Part shown: one piece after another, positions 21,701-30,573 of the stretch
How the letters are laid out: each line of letters opens with the position of its first letter
How positions within the stretch are numbered: the stretch's first letter is position 1
DNA from: Chlorobiota bacterium
Lineage (GTDB): Bacteria; Bacteroidota; Ignavibacteria; OLB7
Assembly: GCA_021296135.1 (NCBI GenBank)
Contig: JAGWAZ010000002.1
Coordinates: 1-64,000 of the forward strand
DNA length: 64,000 nucleotides
Direction: 5' to 3'
The notes under the pieces: generated by a model
What the model was told of the DNA's origin: nothing
Database searches by the model: none
The model's input: only the letters and a program-made list of their open reading frames with translations
Program-made: the position numbers and the translations under genes

Positions 21701-23485
21701 TATCGGGATCAGAATCTTACTGGAAAGGTTCGTATCCTGCGTCCTCTTACAATCGATGCTCTTTCCAATGTCTCCCTGGCGACAGTGAAGATAGAGTCGT
21801 TCCCCATCGATCTGGCAATGGCCTCGCGAGATGAGCGGATTATTACCGGAAAACCTGTTCTGATTACGGCCCAGACCAAGGAATTGCCACTCGCAATTGT
21901 TGGACCGTTTACTCCAAGCCTTGTTATCCAAAGGGGGACTGCCAACCTGGACTTTACCCTGAAAGGCAGCTATCCAAGGCTGACCTATTCGGGTAATGGG
22001 AGAATCAATGATGGTATAATGACAGTGGAGACAACAAACATCTCCTACATAGCCAACGGGAAGTTTGAATTCCGTGAGAACAGAGTTGACATTACAGGTG
22101 TTGTTCTGAACAATCTTCCCAGCGATTATCCGAGGGGAGTGGCACGAGCAAATGGTAGCATCCGTTTTGATGGATTTATCCCTGAACTGTTTGATGTTAA
22201 CATCCGTACGGGAGATGAAGGTCTTCTTGTCCTGAGTGATGCAACACAGACTGTAAACGATGCTTACTACGGTGACCTTGTGGTAGCAACCCAAGAGAAT
22301 ATCCTTCACTTTGGTGGGTCGTATGCTGAACCAACCTTGACCGGCGAAATCGTGGTTCTCAACAGCAGCCTGAAGTATCCCTATCGGGAAACGTCTGCTG
22401 CATTCGTTGATCACGTTGAGTTCACTGAATATGATGAATGGGTATCTCAAAGAGAAAAACAGTACGGACCAATTCTCTCTGATGAGCAACTCAAAGAGAA
22501 TGAAATAAAGGCTCCCGATGAATTGAAAGGAGCAGATGCAGATTCGATCCAGCCGGATGGACTTGCAAAGACAGTCGACCAGATGCAACGGCAGTCAGAC
22601 GCCGGAATATCGAAACCGATCCCACGAGGAACCTTTGCCGACAGACTACGGACAGACCTTCGTATCTCGCTCGAGAGTGGAGCAACGATCATTGTTGAGA
22701 TCGGACCGCTCCAGGAACTCCGCCTAAATCTTGTCAACGATGGATTGCCCCTTGATTTCAAGATGAAAGGACGTGATATGTCGTTGCGAGGAACAGTTCG
22801 TCTTGTTGAGGGATCGAAGTTTATCTACTTAAAGACATTCGATGCGCGAGGAACCGTCAGTTTTGAGGAGGATATAGAGAATCCCTCGTTTGATATCAGC
22901 GGTGTATGCCAAGGGCGTCACACTAGTACCAACGAATCGTTTACTGTCACTGCTCGATTGACCGGGACGCGGGAGAAACCTGAGCTCGACTTTTCCTATT
23001 CGATTGGAGGTGTTACCGCGGTTGATGATAAAGAGCGTGTGCTTGCTAATGCAAGTGCGCTTCTGTTGACCGGACGGAGAATTTCAGAGGTTGAAGGGGG
23101 AGCAATTGGAGTTCTTTTTGAGAATGCGCTCCAGGATTTTTCAAGCGCTGCTGTAAGCGTTCTGTTAGATGACATTTTCAGTGATTTTGGCGTTGATATT
23201 AACCTCGGCAACTCAGTTGATCCGGCTGAAGCAGAAGTCAACGTTGTTCGCCAGCTTAGCGAAATTCTTTTCAGATATGATGCCAAAGTCAGATCACCGG
23301 AAAGCGGTACCATTTCAATAGAAATCCCGATCTCAGTTCTGATTGATCCCATCAAATTGAACAATCTTGTCCTTGAGCTTCAGCGTGAAGTGCTTGATAA
23401 GTTTGAAAGTGGAGGGACAGGTCCCACCACTACCGAGGGAGAAGACATCTTTCGGCTTCGTATCGGTCTGAAGGAGACATGGTAA
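18746..23485 (+). CDS. tamB: Translocation/assembly module TamB-like (AsmA/DUF490 family) protein
   Basis: 1579 aa with one N-terminal TM, long beta-repeat body and C-terminal DUF490-like region (RGTVRLVEGSKFIYLKTFDARGTVSFEED...NPSFDISG). Confidence 0.85.
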   Translation: MQQKIYRAAKVLAKLGVLMIALLSFLGAFAVAMTQYSPFRKWAIDQGLDAANKALAGNLSVEEIEGNFLTGLTIKNAYLNAADTPLAVIPRISLQYHLIPFFEAKTIQASVIFHNPELYLHRDQDGIWNFTQIAQPPEEEEDKPRQPLEWIFDIQNLEIRDGVVEFNDETTLPFNSENNRLNLLGSRLYRFNLALGGWISETEQQIDVEHLSFLIDDVDLSLVELSAGIAVDDKGLHIDGLHIETERSYLELNLSIDSVDIFDSTLATSWRGYPFSVRMSGKRVDTRELITLLPSLGFLGGVIGVDLEASGVFSDILVNRVDLELERSRLTGKARLRDIDNSVRSRIDAEFTDSRLFYSDASVHIPGISIPDLSYLAEVEVEKLTYSGTSRDFVSLFDLSSAVGRIRGGGGMNFSDFPVWRVDAVVEEVNPGPLLGSDEYEGKVSARLVAEGQGFTPEAMSSRFRLIGGSSQVGPRTIERLWVDGSFGNGGILSLDTAMIAWGNETQSYIPEMIGLDPLEQLLQDQRIQPMTGSFAERLVFSEADAAVIDGLPSLRASGWYDVRESGLPKYRGAVETDRLNLADITLNPEHETELGLTLVVEGIGLEPDLMDGTARLRVTDAVLPSGVALRPFGVDVTLHRNENERHLALNSDFLDARVEGIWRFESLLPALTGGFKKLVNYISRKGTYSSDEFDFILADDFEIEPILVEYEFMPRDLSLLKAFIQGTTIQMDASLKGTITGTSQLLGITARGEINEFNYENGDQDVKFGGTTVDAEIWNISSGSMDDLLDAEIALRSDSLIYVNDLRIALPHLDLSFRDGLLTANGATMIDNTYSVALDGKIDVLDDRGYAVAMDTLIVGWSRGLKWRNIDPVRFVLADEKVDIESFRLVREGAELISITGEFLDYNRFDELRVSVTGTSLEALQPFIVDPKTLEMLETLSGSLQDLDVVVNGTLDAPKIKGHLNVDGLKYTNIQIGDLELDIDYRDQNLTGKVRILRPLTIDALSNVSLATVKIESFPIDLAMASRDERIITGKPVLITAQTKELPLAIVGPFTPSLVIQRGTANLDFTLKGSYPRLTYSGNGRINDGIMTVETTNISYIANGKFEFRENRVDITGVVLNNLPSDYPRGVARANGSIRFDGFIPELFDVNIRTGDEGLLVLSDATQTVNDAYYGDLVVATQENILHFGGSYAEPTLTGEIVVLNSSLKYPYRETSAAFVDHVEFTEYDEWVSQREKQYGPILSDEQLKENEIKAPDELKGADADSIQPDGLAKTVDQMQRQSDAGISKPIPRGTFADRLRTDLRISLESGATIIVEIGPLQELRLNLVNDGLPLDFKMKGRDMSLRGTVRLVEGSKFIYLKTFDARGTVSFEEDIENPSFDISGVCQGRHTSTNESFTVTARLTGTREKPELDFSYSIGGVTAVDDKERVLANASALLLTGRRISEVEGGAIGVLFENALQDFSSAAVSVLLDDIFSDFGVDINLGNSVDPAEAEVNVVRQLSEILFRYDAKVRSPESGTISIEIPISVLIDPIKLNNLVLELQREVLDKFESGGTGPTTTEGEDIFRLRIGLKETW

Positions 23486-23620
23486 GCCTTAACATCCTCT
23501 CTGCCTTCTCTGAAACTCGTTCATCTACTCTGTTTCGTGATCACAGTTAAGCCCTCCGTATCTTTCCGGAGATATGAGCCGTGACGAACGGGAACGCCTT
23601 CACGAATTCAAAAAGTCTTT

Positions 23621-24754
23621 ATGAGTCTTTCAGTATATCCTGCTCGCTCATCTTCAGAGCGAAAACAGTTCATTACAATGGTCTGGGATCTGTATCAGGA
23701 CGATCCAAACTGGGTTCCGCCATTGATTGCCGATCGCAAGAAGCTCCTCAACGCGGAGAAAAATCCGTTCTGGAGACATGCTGATATGGAGATGTTTCTT
23801 GCAAAACAGGACGGAAAAATTGTCGGACGAATTGCGGCTATTATCAACTGGGCGCACAACCAGATCCATGAGGACAAAGTTGGGTTTTTTGGCTTTTTTG
23901 AGTCAGAAAACAAGGTTTCAACGGCTCATTCTCTCTTTGGAGCAGCAGCAGAATGGCTGGCCGAACGTGATATAGAGGTGATGCGTGGGCCTGTCAATCC
24001 CTCAATCAATGATGAGGTCGGGTTGCTTGTTGATGGCTTCAACGATCCACCACAAATCCTTATGAATTATAATCCGGAATATTACAGTGCTTTAATCGAA
24101 TCATATGGTCTTACAAAGGTCAAAGACCTATATGCTTGGAGACTGACACCCGATTTCCTTTCCCCGAAGCTTAACCGTGTACAGGAAGCTGTCCGTAAAC
24201 GTGAGAATCTGAAGGTTAGAACCTTTCGGTTCAGCCCAAAATCGGCCTTCAAAGAGGATATCGAGATTCTTAGAGAGATATACAACAGAGCCTGGGAACC
24301 GAATTGGGGAGCGGTAAAAATGAATCGTGACGAGTTTAATGCGCTGGCAACCGATCTAAAACAGATGGCTGCAAAGGACCTTGTGTTGCTCGTTGAAGCA
24401 AACGCTCAACCAATCGGCTTTGCTTTGGCATTACCCGATATTAATCAGGCGTTGATACGTAACAGGAAAGGGGGAATGATTGGCGCTCTCTGGCATCTTG
24501 TAACAGGAAAGAAGCGTATAAAAAGGGGAAGAATCATTGTTTTGGGGGTTGCACCTGAGTTCCAACGGCGTGGGATAGATGGGGCACTCTATTATGAAAT
24601 CGGCACTCGTATGGTACATAACCATGGTTATGTCGAAGCCGAGGCTTCCTGGGTTCTGGATGACAACGAAATGATGAATCGGGCCGCAAAGATGTTGAAA
24701 GGCGAAATCTATAAGACCTACCGTTTGTACGACAAAACAATTAAAGAGAATTAA
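23621..24754 (+). CDS. GNAT family N-acetyltransferase-like protein (377 aa)
   Basis: VYPARSSSERKQFITMVWDLYQDDPNWVPPL, RGPVNPSINDEVGLLVDGFNDPPQILMNYNPEYY and VLGVAPEFQRRGIDGALYYE. Confidence 0.82.
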   Translation: MSLSVYPARSSSERKQFITMVWDLYQDDPNWVPPLIADRKKLLNAEKNPFWRHADMEMFLAKQDGKIVGRIAAIINWAHNQIHEDKVGFFGFFESENKVSTAHSLFGAAAEWLAERDIEVMRGPVNPSINDEVGLLVDGFNDPPQILMNYNPEYYSALIESYGLTKVKDLYAWRLTPDFLSPKLNRVQEAVRKRENLKVRTFRFSPKSAFKEDIEILREIYNRAWEPNWGAVKMNRDEFNALATDLKQMAAKDLVLLVEANAQPIGFALALPDINQALIRNRKGGMIGALWHLVTGKKRIKRGRIIVLGVAPEFQRRGIDGALYYEIGTRMVHNHGYVEAEASWVLDDNEMMNRAAKMLKGEIYKTYRLYDKTIKEN

Positions 24755-24852
24755 GTCTCCACATAACACGTTCGGCACACTTTTCGCCGTCATGGAGGAC
24801 AATGATTGTAAGCAATAACACTCTCACGTGATTTGAGAGATTTTCTTTCGGA

Positions 24853-25848
24853 GTGGTAAGTCGAATTCGAATAATGTTGAAGGCAGATTTGAGTATTCTG
24901 TTGAAATATGCTGCAGCTCGTCGAACCCGGATATGGGCCTTGATCGTTGCTGGAGCTATCGGAATGTTTGCTTTTTCAGCCGATATGTTGCTGACAGCCG
25001 GAGCGGCTCCAGGCACGGATGAAGAAGAGACTCCGATTACACCCGAAATATCCGTCGATCTCGATTCGCTTTATTCGGCCAAAGCAAGTGAAGATGAAAC
25101 GGCCGATAGTAGCTACGTCGAGATTCTGGAACCACGGCATACAATTGAGGGGCATGTCAGTTGGTACGGCGGCAGATTTCATGGTCGCAAGACAGCTAAT
25201 GGTGAGCGATTTGACATGAACAAGATGACTGCTGCACACAAAAAGCTCCCCTTCAATACAATTGTCCGAGTGGTAGATACCAGAACTGGCAAGGCAGTGC
25301 TCGTGCGGATCAACGATCGTGGCCCTTACATCAGAGGTCGCGTCCTCGATCTTTCGCGCGAGGCAGCTTCACGTCTTGGTATGAAAGGGCGTGGTACCAC
25401 CAGTGGACGTCTCGAGATGTTTAACGATGAAGAAAGAACTCTTCAGGTTGGAGACGAAGAACACGTTCTTCGGTTTGTGACCTTTGATAGGGACGTCAAT
25501 GGAGCAAAGCCTAACGGTTGGTCAGTGATGGTTATTGAGGCAGAGAGTTTTGATGAAGCTGTCAAAACACATAACGGGCTCACCGATGAGTATGACAAGG
25601 TCTTTCTGACACGAGTGATTGAAAATGGCGACACGCTCTGGAGAGTTTCAGTTGGACTCTACGATGAAGATCGCCTTTCACGTGGCCTGCATCTGGAACT
25701 TGTTGAAAACTATACCGACGCCGTAGTCATACAGTTTCAGGACGGATTTCCAGAGATACCCGCTCTCAGCAATGATGTAGCGGTAGAAGAGCTTAGCGAG
25801 GGAGAAAGTATAGCTAGCAGTCCGTTGAAAAAGTCGGAGAGTGAGTAG
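24853..25848 (+). CDS. RlpA-like septal ring lytic transglycosylase with probable SPOR-like C-terminus
   Basis: GHVSWYGGRFHGRKTANGERFDMNKMTAAHKKLPFNTIVRVVDTRTGKAVLVRINDRGPYIRGRVLDLSREAASRLGM double-psi beta-barrel motif. Confidence 0.9.
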   Translation: MVSRIRIMLKADLSILLKYAAARRTRIWALIVAGAIGMFAFSADMLLTAGAAPGTDEEETPITPEISVDLDSLYSAKASEDETADSSYVEILEPRHTIEGHVSWYGGRFHGRKTANGERFDMNKMTAAHKKLPFNTIVRVVDTRTGKAVLVRINDRGPYIRGRVLDLSREAASRLGMKGRGTTSGRLEMFNDEERTLQVGDEEHVLRFVTFDRDVNGAKPNGWSVMVIEAESFDEAVKTHNGLTDEYDKVFLTRVIENGDTLWRVSVGLYDEDRLSRGLHLELVENYTDAVVIQFQDGFPEIPALSNDVAVEELSEGESIASSPLKKSESE

Positions 25849-25890
25849 AGAATGCTTAGCGTAGCGTATAGTCCCTTTACGCATATCCGA

Positions 25891-25909
25891 CCTGCCTGCA
25901 GCAGGCAGG
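25891..25909. repeat. Short perfect intergenic palindrome
   Basis: cctgcctgc-a-gcaggcagg, 9-bp arms around one base. Confidence 0.6.
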
Positions 25910-25930
25910 CGCACAGAAGGAGTCCGTTGT

Positions 25931-26060
25931 ATGTCGATGAGCAAGCGTCGAGAAAGTCAGCAGCAGCAGATGTGGGTGCAGACACAGGACCTGCCCGAGG
26001 CGCCGGGACATCCGTTTTATACCCAACTCAATACGCTGCTGGCATCGCATCGATTTGATG
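25931..26060 (+). pseudogene. N-terminal remnant of an IS1182-type transposase
   Basis: MSMSKRRESQQQQMWVQTQDLPEAPGHPFYTQLNTLLASHRFD resembles the N-terminus of IS1182-like transposases (GHPFYxxLNxLLAxxxFD), then runs into the repeat at 26061. Confidence 0.7.
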
Positions 26061-26093
26061 CGTTTACGCCGGGGTCACAAGATTACTCTCGAT
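26061..26093. repeat. Partial copy of the palindromic repeat seen at 380-412
   Basis: cgtttacgccggggtcacaagattactctcgat versus cgtttacgccggggtcacaagagtactctcgat; left hairpin arm missing. Confidence 0.8.
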
Positions 26094-26250
26094 GCAATCA
26101 GGCCATTGATGGCCTTGGCCTCAATCTACAGAGTCTCTTTCGGCGAATGAGAATCAAGAAGTAAGGTGGGCAAGGGAAAGATTGTAGGCTGATCTATTCC
26201 TTCGTAGTTTAAAAGTCATCGGAATGTAGAACGTTTGAGTTTGAGTAATA

Positions 26251-26874
26251 ATGCCACGTCGATTTGTTTCCAATCGAGATGAAACTGTGCGGATGTTCCA
26301 GAATGATTTCATGGAATTTTTTTCACATATTCATCCGTCAATACCTGTTGTCGTCTTTCTGCCAATCACGGTCTGGATAATTTGGTTGGCATCGTCAGTT
26401 AATGGTTTATCAATACTCTCAATTCTTGGCCTGTTTCTGCTCGGCCTCTTCTTCTGGACGTTTATTGAATACATATTACATCGTTTTATCTTTCACTATG
26501 AACCGAAGACCAAGATCGGTAAACGTCTTCACTTTGTGCTCCATGGCGTCCATCATGATTACCCCCAGGACTCAACACGACTGGTGATGACTCCTACCGT
26601 CAGTTTGCCATTGGCTGCATTCTTCTACGGCGTCTTCTGGCTGGCATTCGGTTCCGAATATGTCAACGGGATTTTTGCCGGAATGACCTTTGGCTATATG
26701 TGCTATGATCTCATTCACTATGCGGCACACCATTTCAAGATGAACAGAGGCATTGGAAAATGGCTGCGACAGTATCATATGCGCCATCATTATCAGAATG
26801 AAACAGCCAAATATGGAGTAAGCGTTCCACTTTGGGATTACGTCTTTGGAACAGTCGAGAAAAGGAAAAAGTGA
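26251..26874 (+). CDS. Sterol desaturase / fatty acid hydroxylase family protein
   Basis: Histidine-box membrane protein: FIEYILHRFIFHYEP, LHGVHHDYPQD, YDLIHYAAHHF and YHMRHHYQ. Confidence 0.9.
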   Translation: MPRRFVSNRDETVRMFQNDFMEFFSHIHPSIPVVVFLPITVWIIWLASSVNGLSILSILGLFLLGLFFWTFIEYILHRFIFHYEPKTKIGKRLHFVLHGVHHDYPQDSTRLVMTPTVSLPLAAFFYGVFWLAFGSEYVNGIFAGMTFGYMCYDLIHYAAHHFKMNRGIGKWLRQYHMRHHYQNETAKYGVSVPLWDYVFGTVEKRKK

Positions 26875-26900
26875 GAAGTGCAAAAGAAGAAAAAGAAAAG

Positions 26901-26939
26901 GGCGCGTCGTTAATAGTAAACGATGCGCCTGTTTTTTTT
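26901..26939 (+). terminator. Intrinsic terminator after the fatty acid hydroxylase gene
   Basis: ggcgcgtcg ... cgatgcgcc stem followed by a run of eight T. Confidence 0.85.
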
Positions 26940-26979
26940 GACGTTCGACTCTTAACTCCCGACCCTTGACTCAGAGCCC

Positions 26980-27450
26980 TTACTTCGTCTTCCGCAACGA
27001 CGTCACGATATTCCACTCCTTCTTGGTCACTGGCTGCACTGAGAGGCGAGATCCTTTCTTGGTGACTACCATCTCTTCAAGTCCTTTGGTCTCTTTAAGC
27101 TCATTAAGGGGAATCAGAGTATCGAATTTGCTCACGAACTTTACGTCGACCATCATCCACCGAGGGTTATCGGGCGATGCTTTTGGATCGCAGTGTATAT
27201 CATTCGGATCGAACTGTGTATGATCGGGATAGCCCTCTTTAATGATTTCCATGACTCCAGCAATCCCAGGTGGCTCAGCGTTTGAATGATAGAAAAAGGC
27301 AAGATCGCCCGGCTTCATATCGTCCCGCATGCTATTCCGAGCCTGGTAATTTCGCACGCCGTCCCAGAACGTAGTCCCATCTCGTTTCAGGTCATCAATT
27401 GAATAGCTTCCCGGTTCGCATTTCATGAGCCAGTATTTTCGAGTCGACAT
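26980..27450 (-). CDS. EVE domain-containing protein
   Basis: YWLMKCEPGSYSIDDLKRDGTTFWDGVRNYQARNSMRDDMKPGDLAFFYHSNAEPPGIAGVMEI. Confidence 0.93.
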   Translation of the reverse strand: MSTRKYWLMKCEPGSYSIDDLKRDGTTFWDGVRNYQARNSMRDDMKPGDLAFFYHSNAEPPGIAGVMEIIKEGYPDHTQFDPNDIHCDPKASPDNPRWMMVDVKFVSKFDTLIPLNELKETKGLEEMVVTKKGSRLSVQPVTKKEWNIVTSLRKTK

Positions 27451-27617
27451 AGCTAGTAAAATGATAATGGATAGTGAATATTAAGACTCCAAATTTAAAA
27501 CTTAGATGTGTGATGTGAGAGAGTCTGAATTATCAATCGGTTATCTTTAAACTTGTCTCTTGGAGTCTCTTCTATCAAGTAGAGACGTTAAAGTTATAAT
27601 ACTACATATTTTCTAAG

Positions 27618-27880
27618 TCCATCGGACTGCTCTAACCAATGCTCGAAGGCAAACGCGTGCGATTGCGGACCTGCTCAATCCAATAGCCAATCTCTGAGCC
27701 TGCATCCTCAACTGATCGGACGATGATGCGAACAAGCAACTCGACTTCCAGTTACGCGAAGAAGCTCTCACTACCGGTGGTATCCCAGCAATTTTCCCGA
27801 CGATTCCTGCTTTCGTTCTACACCCCAACTCGCAAGCAGTCCGCGAAACTCCCCAGGGCTGTCAAGTTCTGTGCTGAAAA
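27618..27880 (+). pseudogene. Possible decayed ORF of unknown family
   Basis: One plus frame reads VHRTALTNARRQTRAIADLLNPIANL*ACILN*SDDDANKQLDFQLREEALTTGGIPAIFPTIPAFVLHPNSQAVRETPQGCQVLC, protein-like with two in-frame stops. Confidence 0.3.
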
Positions 27881-28005
27881 CGGGGCCTCTCTTGCCTGAC
27901 CAATTTGTTTGCATCTACCATTTGGCTTCTTTATGTTTAAGGAATTCATCTGCAAAATATCCAAAATTCTTACTTGTAAGAGCGTTGTTGAAGGAGATTT
28001 GAGCA

Positions 28006-29172
28006 GTGGCCTGGAATTCTATCATTGGACAATTGAGGGCGAAGCGAATTGTGCGGACGGCAATTTCTTCAGGGCGTGTTCCGAACGCCTGGTTGTTTAC
28101 AGGTCCGGAAGGTGTTGGGAAAGATGCTATTGCAATTGAAGTTGCGAAGGCATTGCGATGTGAGAGATTAGGGCAAAATGCTGAGCCATGTGGTACATGT
28201 CATGGATGTCTGACGGTTGCTGAATTACAAAATCCGAACGTTCAGTTTGTCTTTGCCTTGCCGTCTGGAAAAGGGGAAGATACACGCTCGGATTCACCGA
28301 TGTTGAAGCTGAGCGATAACGAAATCGCGTTGATTCGTGAGGAGGTTGCGAAGAAGGCAAGGGATCCGTATCACAACATCTCGATTCCTCGGGCACAGCA
28401 GATCAAAATCTCCTCGATCAGACAGATCAAGCGGGATGTTGCTCTTTCAACGGCAGAGCTGGGAACGCGGATTGTGATTATCAGTGAGGCTCATCAGATG
28501 CGTTCAGAGGCGGCAAACGCTTTTCTGAAGACGCTCGAAGAGCCATCGCCAAAGACGGTATTAATCTTGACGACGTCGTATCCGGAGCGGCTGCTCTCAA
28601 CGATTGTCAGTCGTTGTCAGGAAGTACGATTCGATCTCCTGAACGATGAGGAGTTGGTGCTGGCATTTCAAGAAAGGAATACGGCTGATGCTACAACAGC
28701 GGCTTTGACAGCCAAGCTTGCTGGAGGAAGCTACAGCAAAGGGGTTGAGCTGCTTCAGGGTGATCTTCGTCAGGTTCGTTTTGATATTGTCTCCTTTTTA
28801 CGGGGGGCTTTGAAGCGTAGTCCGGTGGCAGCACACAGAGAAATTGAACGGGTAACAAGCACCGGAGACCGAACGCATCTGGAACGGGTGCTTGGTCTGC
28901 TTGCTCTTTGGCTTCGAGATGCCTACGCGTTGCGATTGACAGGAAATGAATCGATTATCGTTAATCAGGATCAGCTTGACGACATTAAGAGTTTCAACGA
29001 TAAATTTGCTTCAGCTCCGACAGAGTTAATGATCGGCCATGTAGAACGAAGTATCAAAGCAATTCGCCGAAACGTCCAACCACCGCTTGTCTTAACGGTG
29101 TTGGCAATGCAATTAGCAGATGCGTGTTTTCTTCCACAGGAAGGGCATGGATCGTCTCTCGTAATACCTTAA
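28006..29172 (+). CDS. holB: DNA polymerase III subunit delta'
   Basis: IIGQLRAKRIVRTAISSGRVPNAWLFTGPEGVGKDAIAIEVAKAL, CGTCHGC and EEPSPKTVLILTTSYPERLLSTIVSRCQ; GTG start. Confidence 0.92.
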   Translation: MAWNSIIGQLRAKRIVRTAISSGRVPNAWLFTGPEGVGKDAIAIEVAKALRCERLGQNAEPCGTCHGCLTVAELQNPNVQFVFALPSGKGEDTRSDSPMLKLSDNEIALIREEVAKKARDPYHNISIPRAQQIKISSIRQIKRDVALSTAELGTRIVIISEAHQMRSEAANAFLKTLEEPSPKTVLILTTSYPERLLSTIVSRCQEVRFDLLNDEELVLAFQERNTADATTAALTAKLAGGSYSKGVELLQGDLRQVRFDIVSFLRGALKRSPVAAHREIERVTSTGDRTHLERVLGLLALWLRDAYALRLTGNESIIVNQDQLDDIKSFNDKFASAPTELMIGHVERSIKAIRRNVQPPLVLTVLAMQLADACFLPQEGHGSSLVIP

Positions 29173-29182
29173 TTCTTACTCT

Positions 29183-30451
29183 ATGGGTAGTCCCGACAAG
29201 CATCGAAATAATCCAGCCCAAACTCGAGACTCAAACGAGAAAACCCTGCACAACAAACCGAAGAAAGGTCCGAGCGAGAGTCCCTCTGATCTCTCTGAAC
29301 AGCTTGTTGCCGGAACTCTCCGAACCAGAAAGTCGCATTGCTCGCATTCCTGTGGTAAAGGGAATTGTGGAGCGGATGATGGTTGCGCAACCGGAGGTTG
29401 TGGCAAAGGATCTCTTCTTAAGATGATTGCCAATAACTTTGAGTACAAGGACAAACGTGATATTGTTGAGATAACCTACGAAGGACATCGAAGAGGCTTT
29501 GCCTGTGTTGAGGATAAGGGAATGAGGCTAAGCCTCCGTGATGTTCTCATCGTCAAGCATGGTAATGGACTTGACTGGGCTTCGATCTCGATGATGGGAT
29601 CACTGGTTCATGCAAAGCGCAAAGCGAAAAGGCTTTCCGGAGAGGAATTGCCAACGGTACTTCGCGTGGCTAACGAGGGTGATATCAAACGGATTGAACA
29701 GACCAAGGCTTCCGAACGTCAGGCATATTCGGTTTGTAAGACCCGTATCGAAGCCTTTGAATTGCCGATGGAACTTGTCGATGCAGAGTGGCAATTCGAT
29801 CACAAGAAGCTGACGTTTTACTTCACTGCCGATGGTCGTGTTGATTTTCGTGAGTTGGTACGAGACCTTGCGGCTATATTCAACACGCGAATCGAGCTTC
29901 GACAAATCGCAGTGCGCGATGCTGCCAAACGGCTTGGAGACGTTGGCATTTGTGGGCTAGAGCTTTGCTGCACAACACATTTGGGACGATATGAGCATAT
30001 CACGCTCGACCATGTAAAGATTCAGCAAATACCAGCTAATCCCTCTAAACTATCAGGTCAATGTGGCCGCCTCAAATGTTGTCTCCTCTATGAAATTGAT
30101 ACATACGTTGAAGGGTTGAAACGCTTTCCTCCAATCACTACGGAGGTAAAGACACCCTCTGGGATCGGTACTGTCCAGAAAATCGACCTTTTCAAGGATA
30201 TAATCTGGATCTACTACCCCGATCTTTCTTCCTGGGAGTCGTTGACGCTGGGACAATACAAAGACGTACTTGAAGGGAAGATCCCCACCTCAGTTCGAGT
30301 TGATGAAGAGATTCCCGCCTATTTCCCATCCGAACTACAGCAGGAAGAGGGCAGGAAGAGGCAGAAGGAGAAGGCGGATTCCAATGGTGGTGAAGGGAAA
30401 GCCAAAAGAGAGGGAGCACAAAAACGGAAGCCAAAGAGAGGAAAAAAATAA
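29183..30451 (+). CDS. ricT: PSP1 domain protein RicT-like (regulatory iron-sulfur complex subunit)
   Basis: DGRVDFRELVRDLAAIFNTRIELRQIAVRDAAKRLGDVGICGLELCC and LSGQCGRLKCCLLYE; directly downstream of holB. Confidence 0.9.
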   Translation: MGSPDKHRNNPAQTRDSNEKTLHNKPKKGPSESPSDLSEQLVAGTLRTRKSHCSHSCGKGNCGADDGCATGGCGKGSLLKMIANNFEYKDKRDIVEITYEGHRRGFACVEDKGMRLSLRDVLIVKHGNGLDWASISMMGSLVHAKRKAKRLSGEELPTVLRVANEGDIKRIEQTKASERQAYSVCKTRIEAFELPMELVDAEWQFDHKKLTFYFTADGRVDFRELVRDLAAIFNTRIELRQIAVRDAAKRLGDVGICGLELCCTTHLGRYEHITLDHVKIQQIPANPSKLSGQCGRLKCCLLYEIDTYVEGLKRFPPITTEVKTPSGIGTVQKIDLFKDIIWIYYPDLSSWESLTLGQYKDVLEGKIPTSVRVDEEIPAYFPSELQQEEGRKRQKEKADSNGGEGKAKREGAQKRKPKRGKK

Positions 30452-30573
30452 AAGTGGGGAGACGCATCACAATCAGGTCAGGGATGGAGGAGATCGAGCG
30501 GGTTAAAAGCGAAAGGGGAAGAAAAAACCGAATAATCGGGGAGGGAAGAACGAAACCAAGAAATCAGAGCAGA

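Noticed and set aside
21653-22588. 311-aa minus-strand ORF
   Set aside because: Long but entirely antisense to tamB; composition (Cys/Ile-rich) is typical of a shadow ORF.
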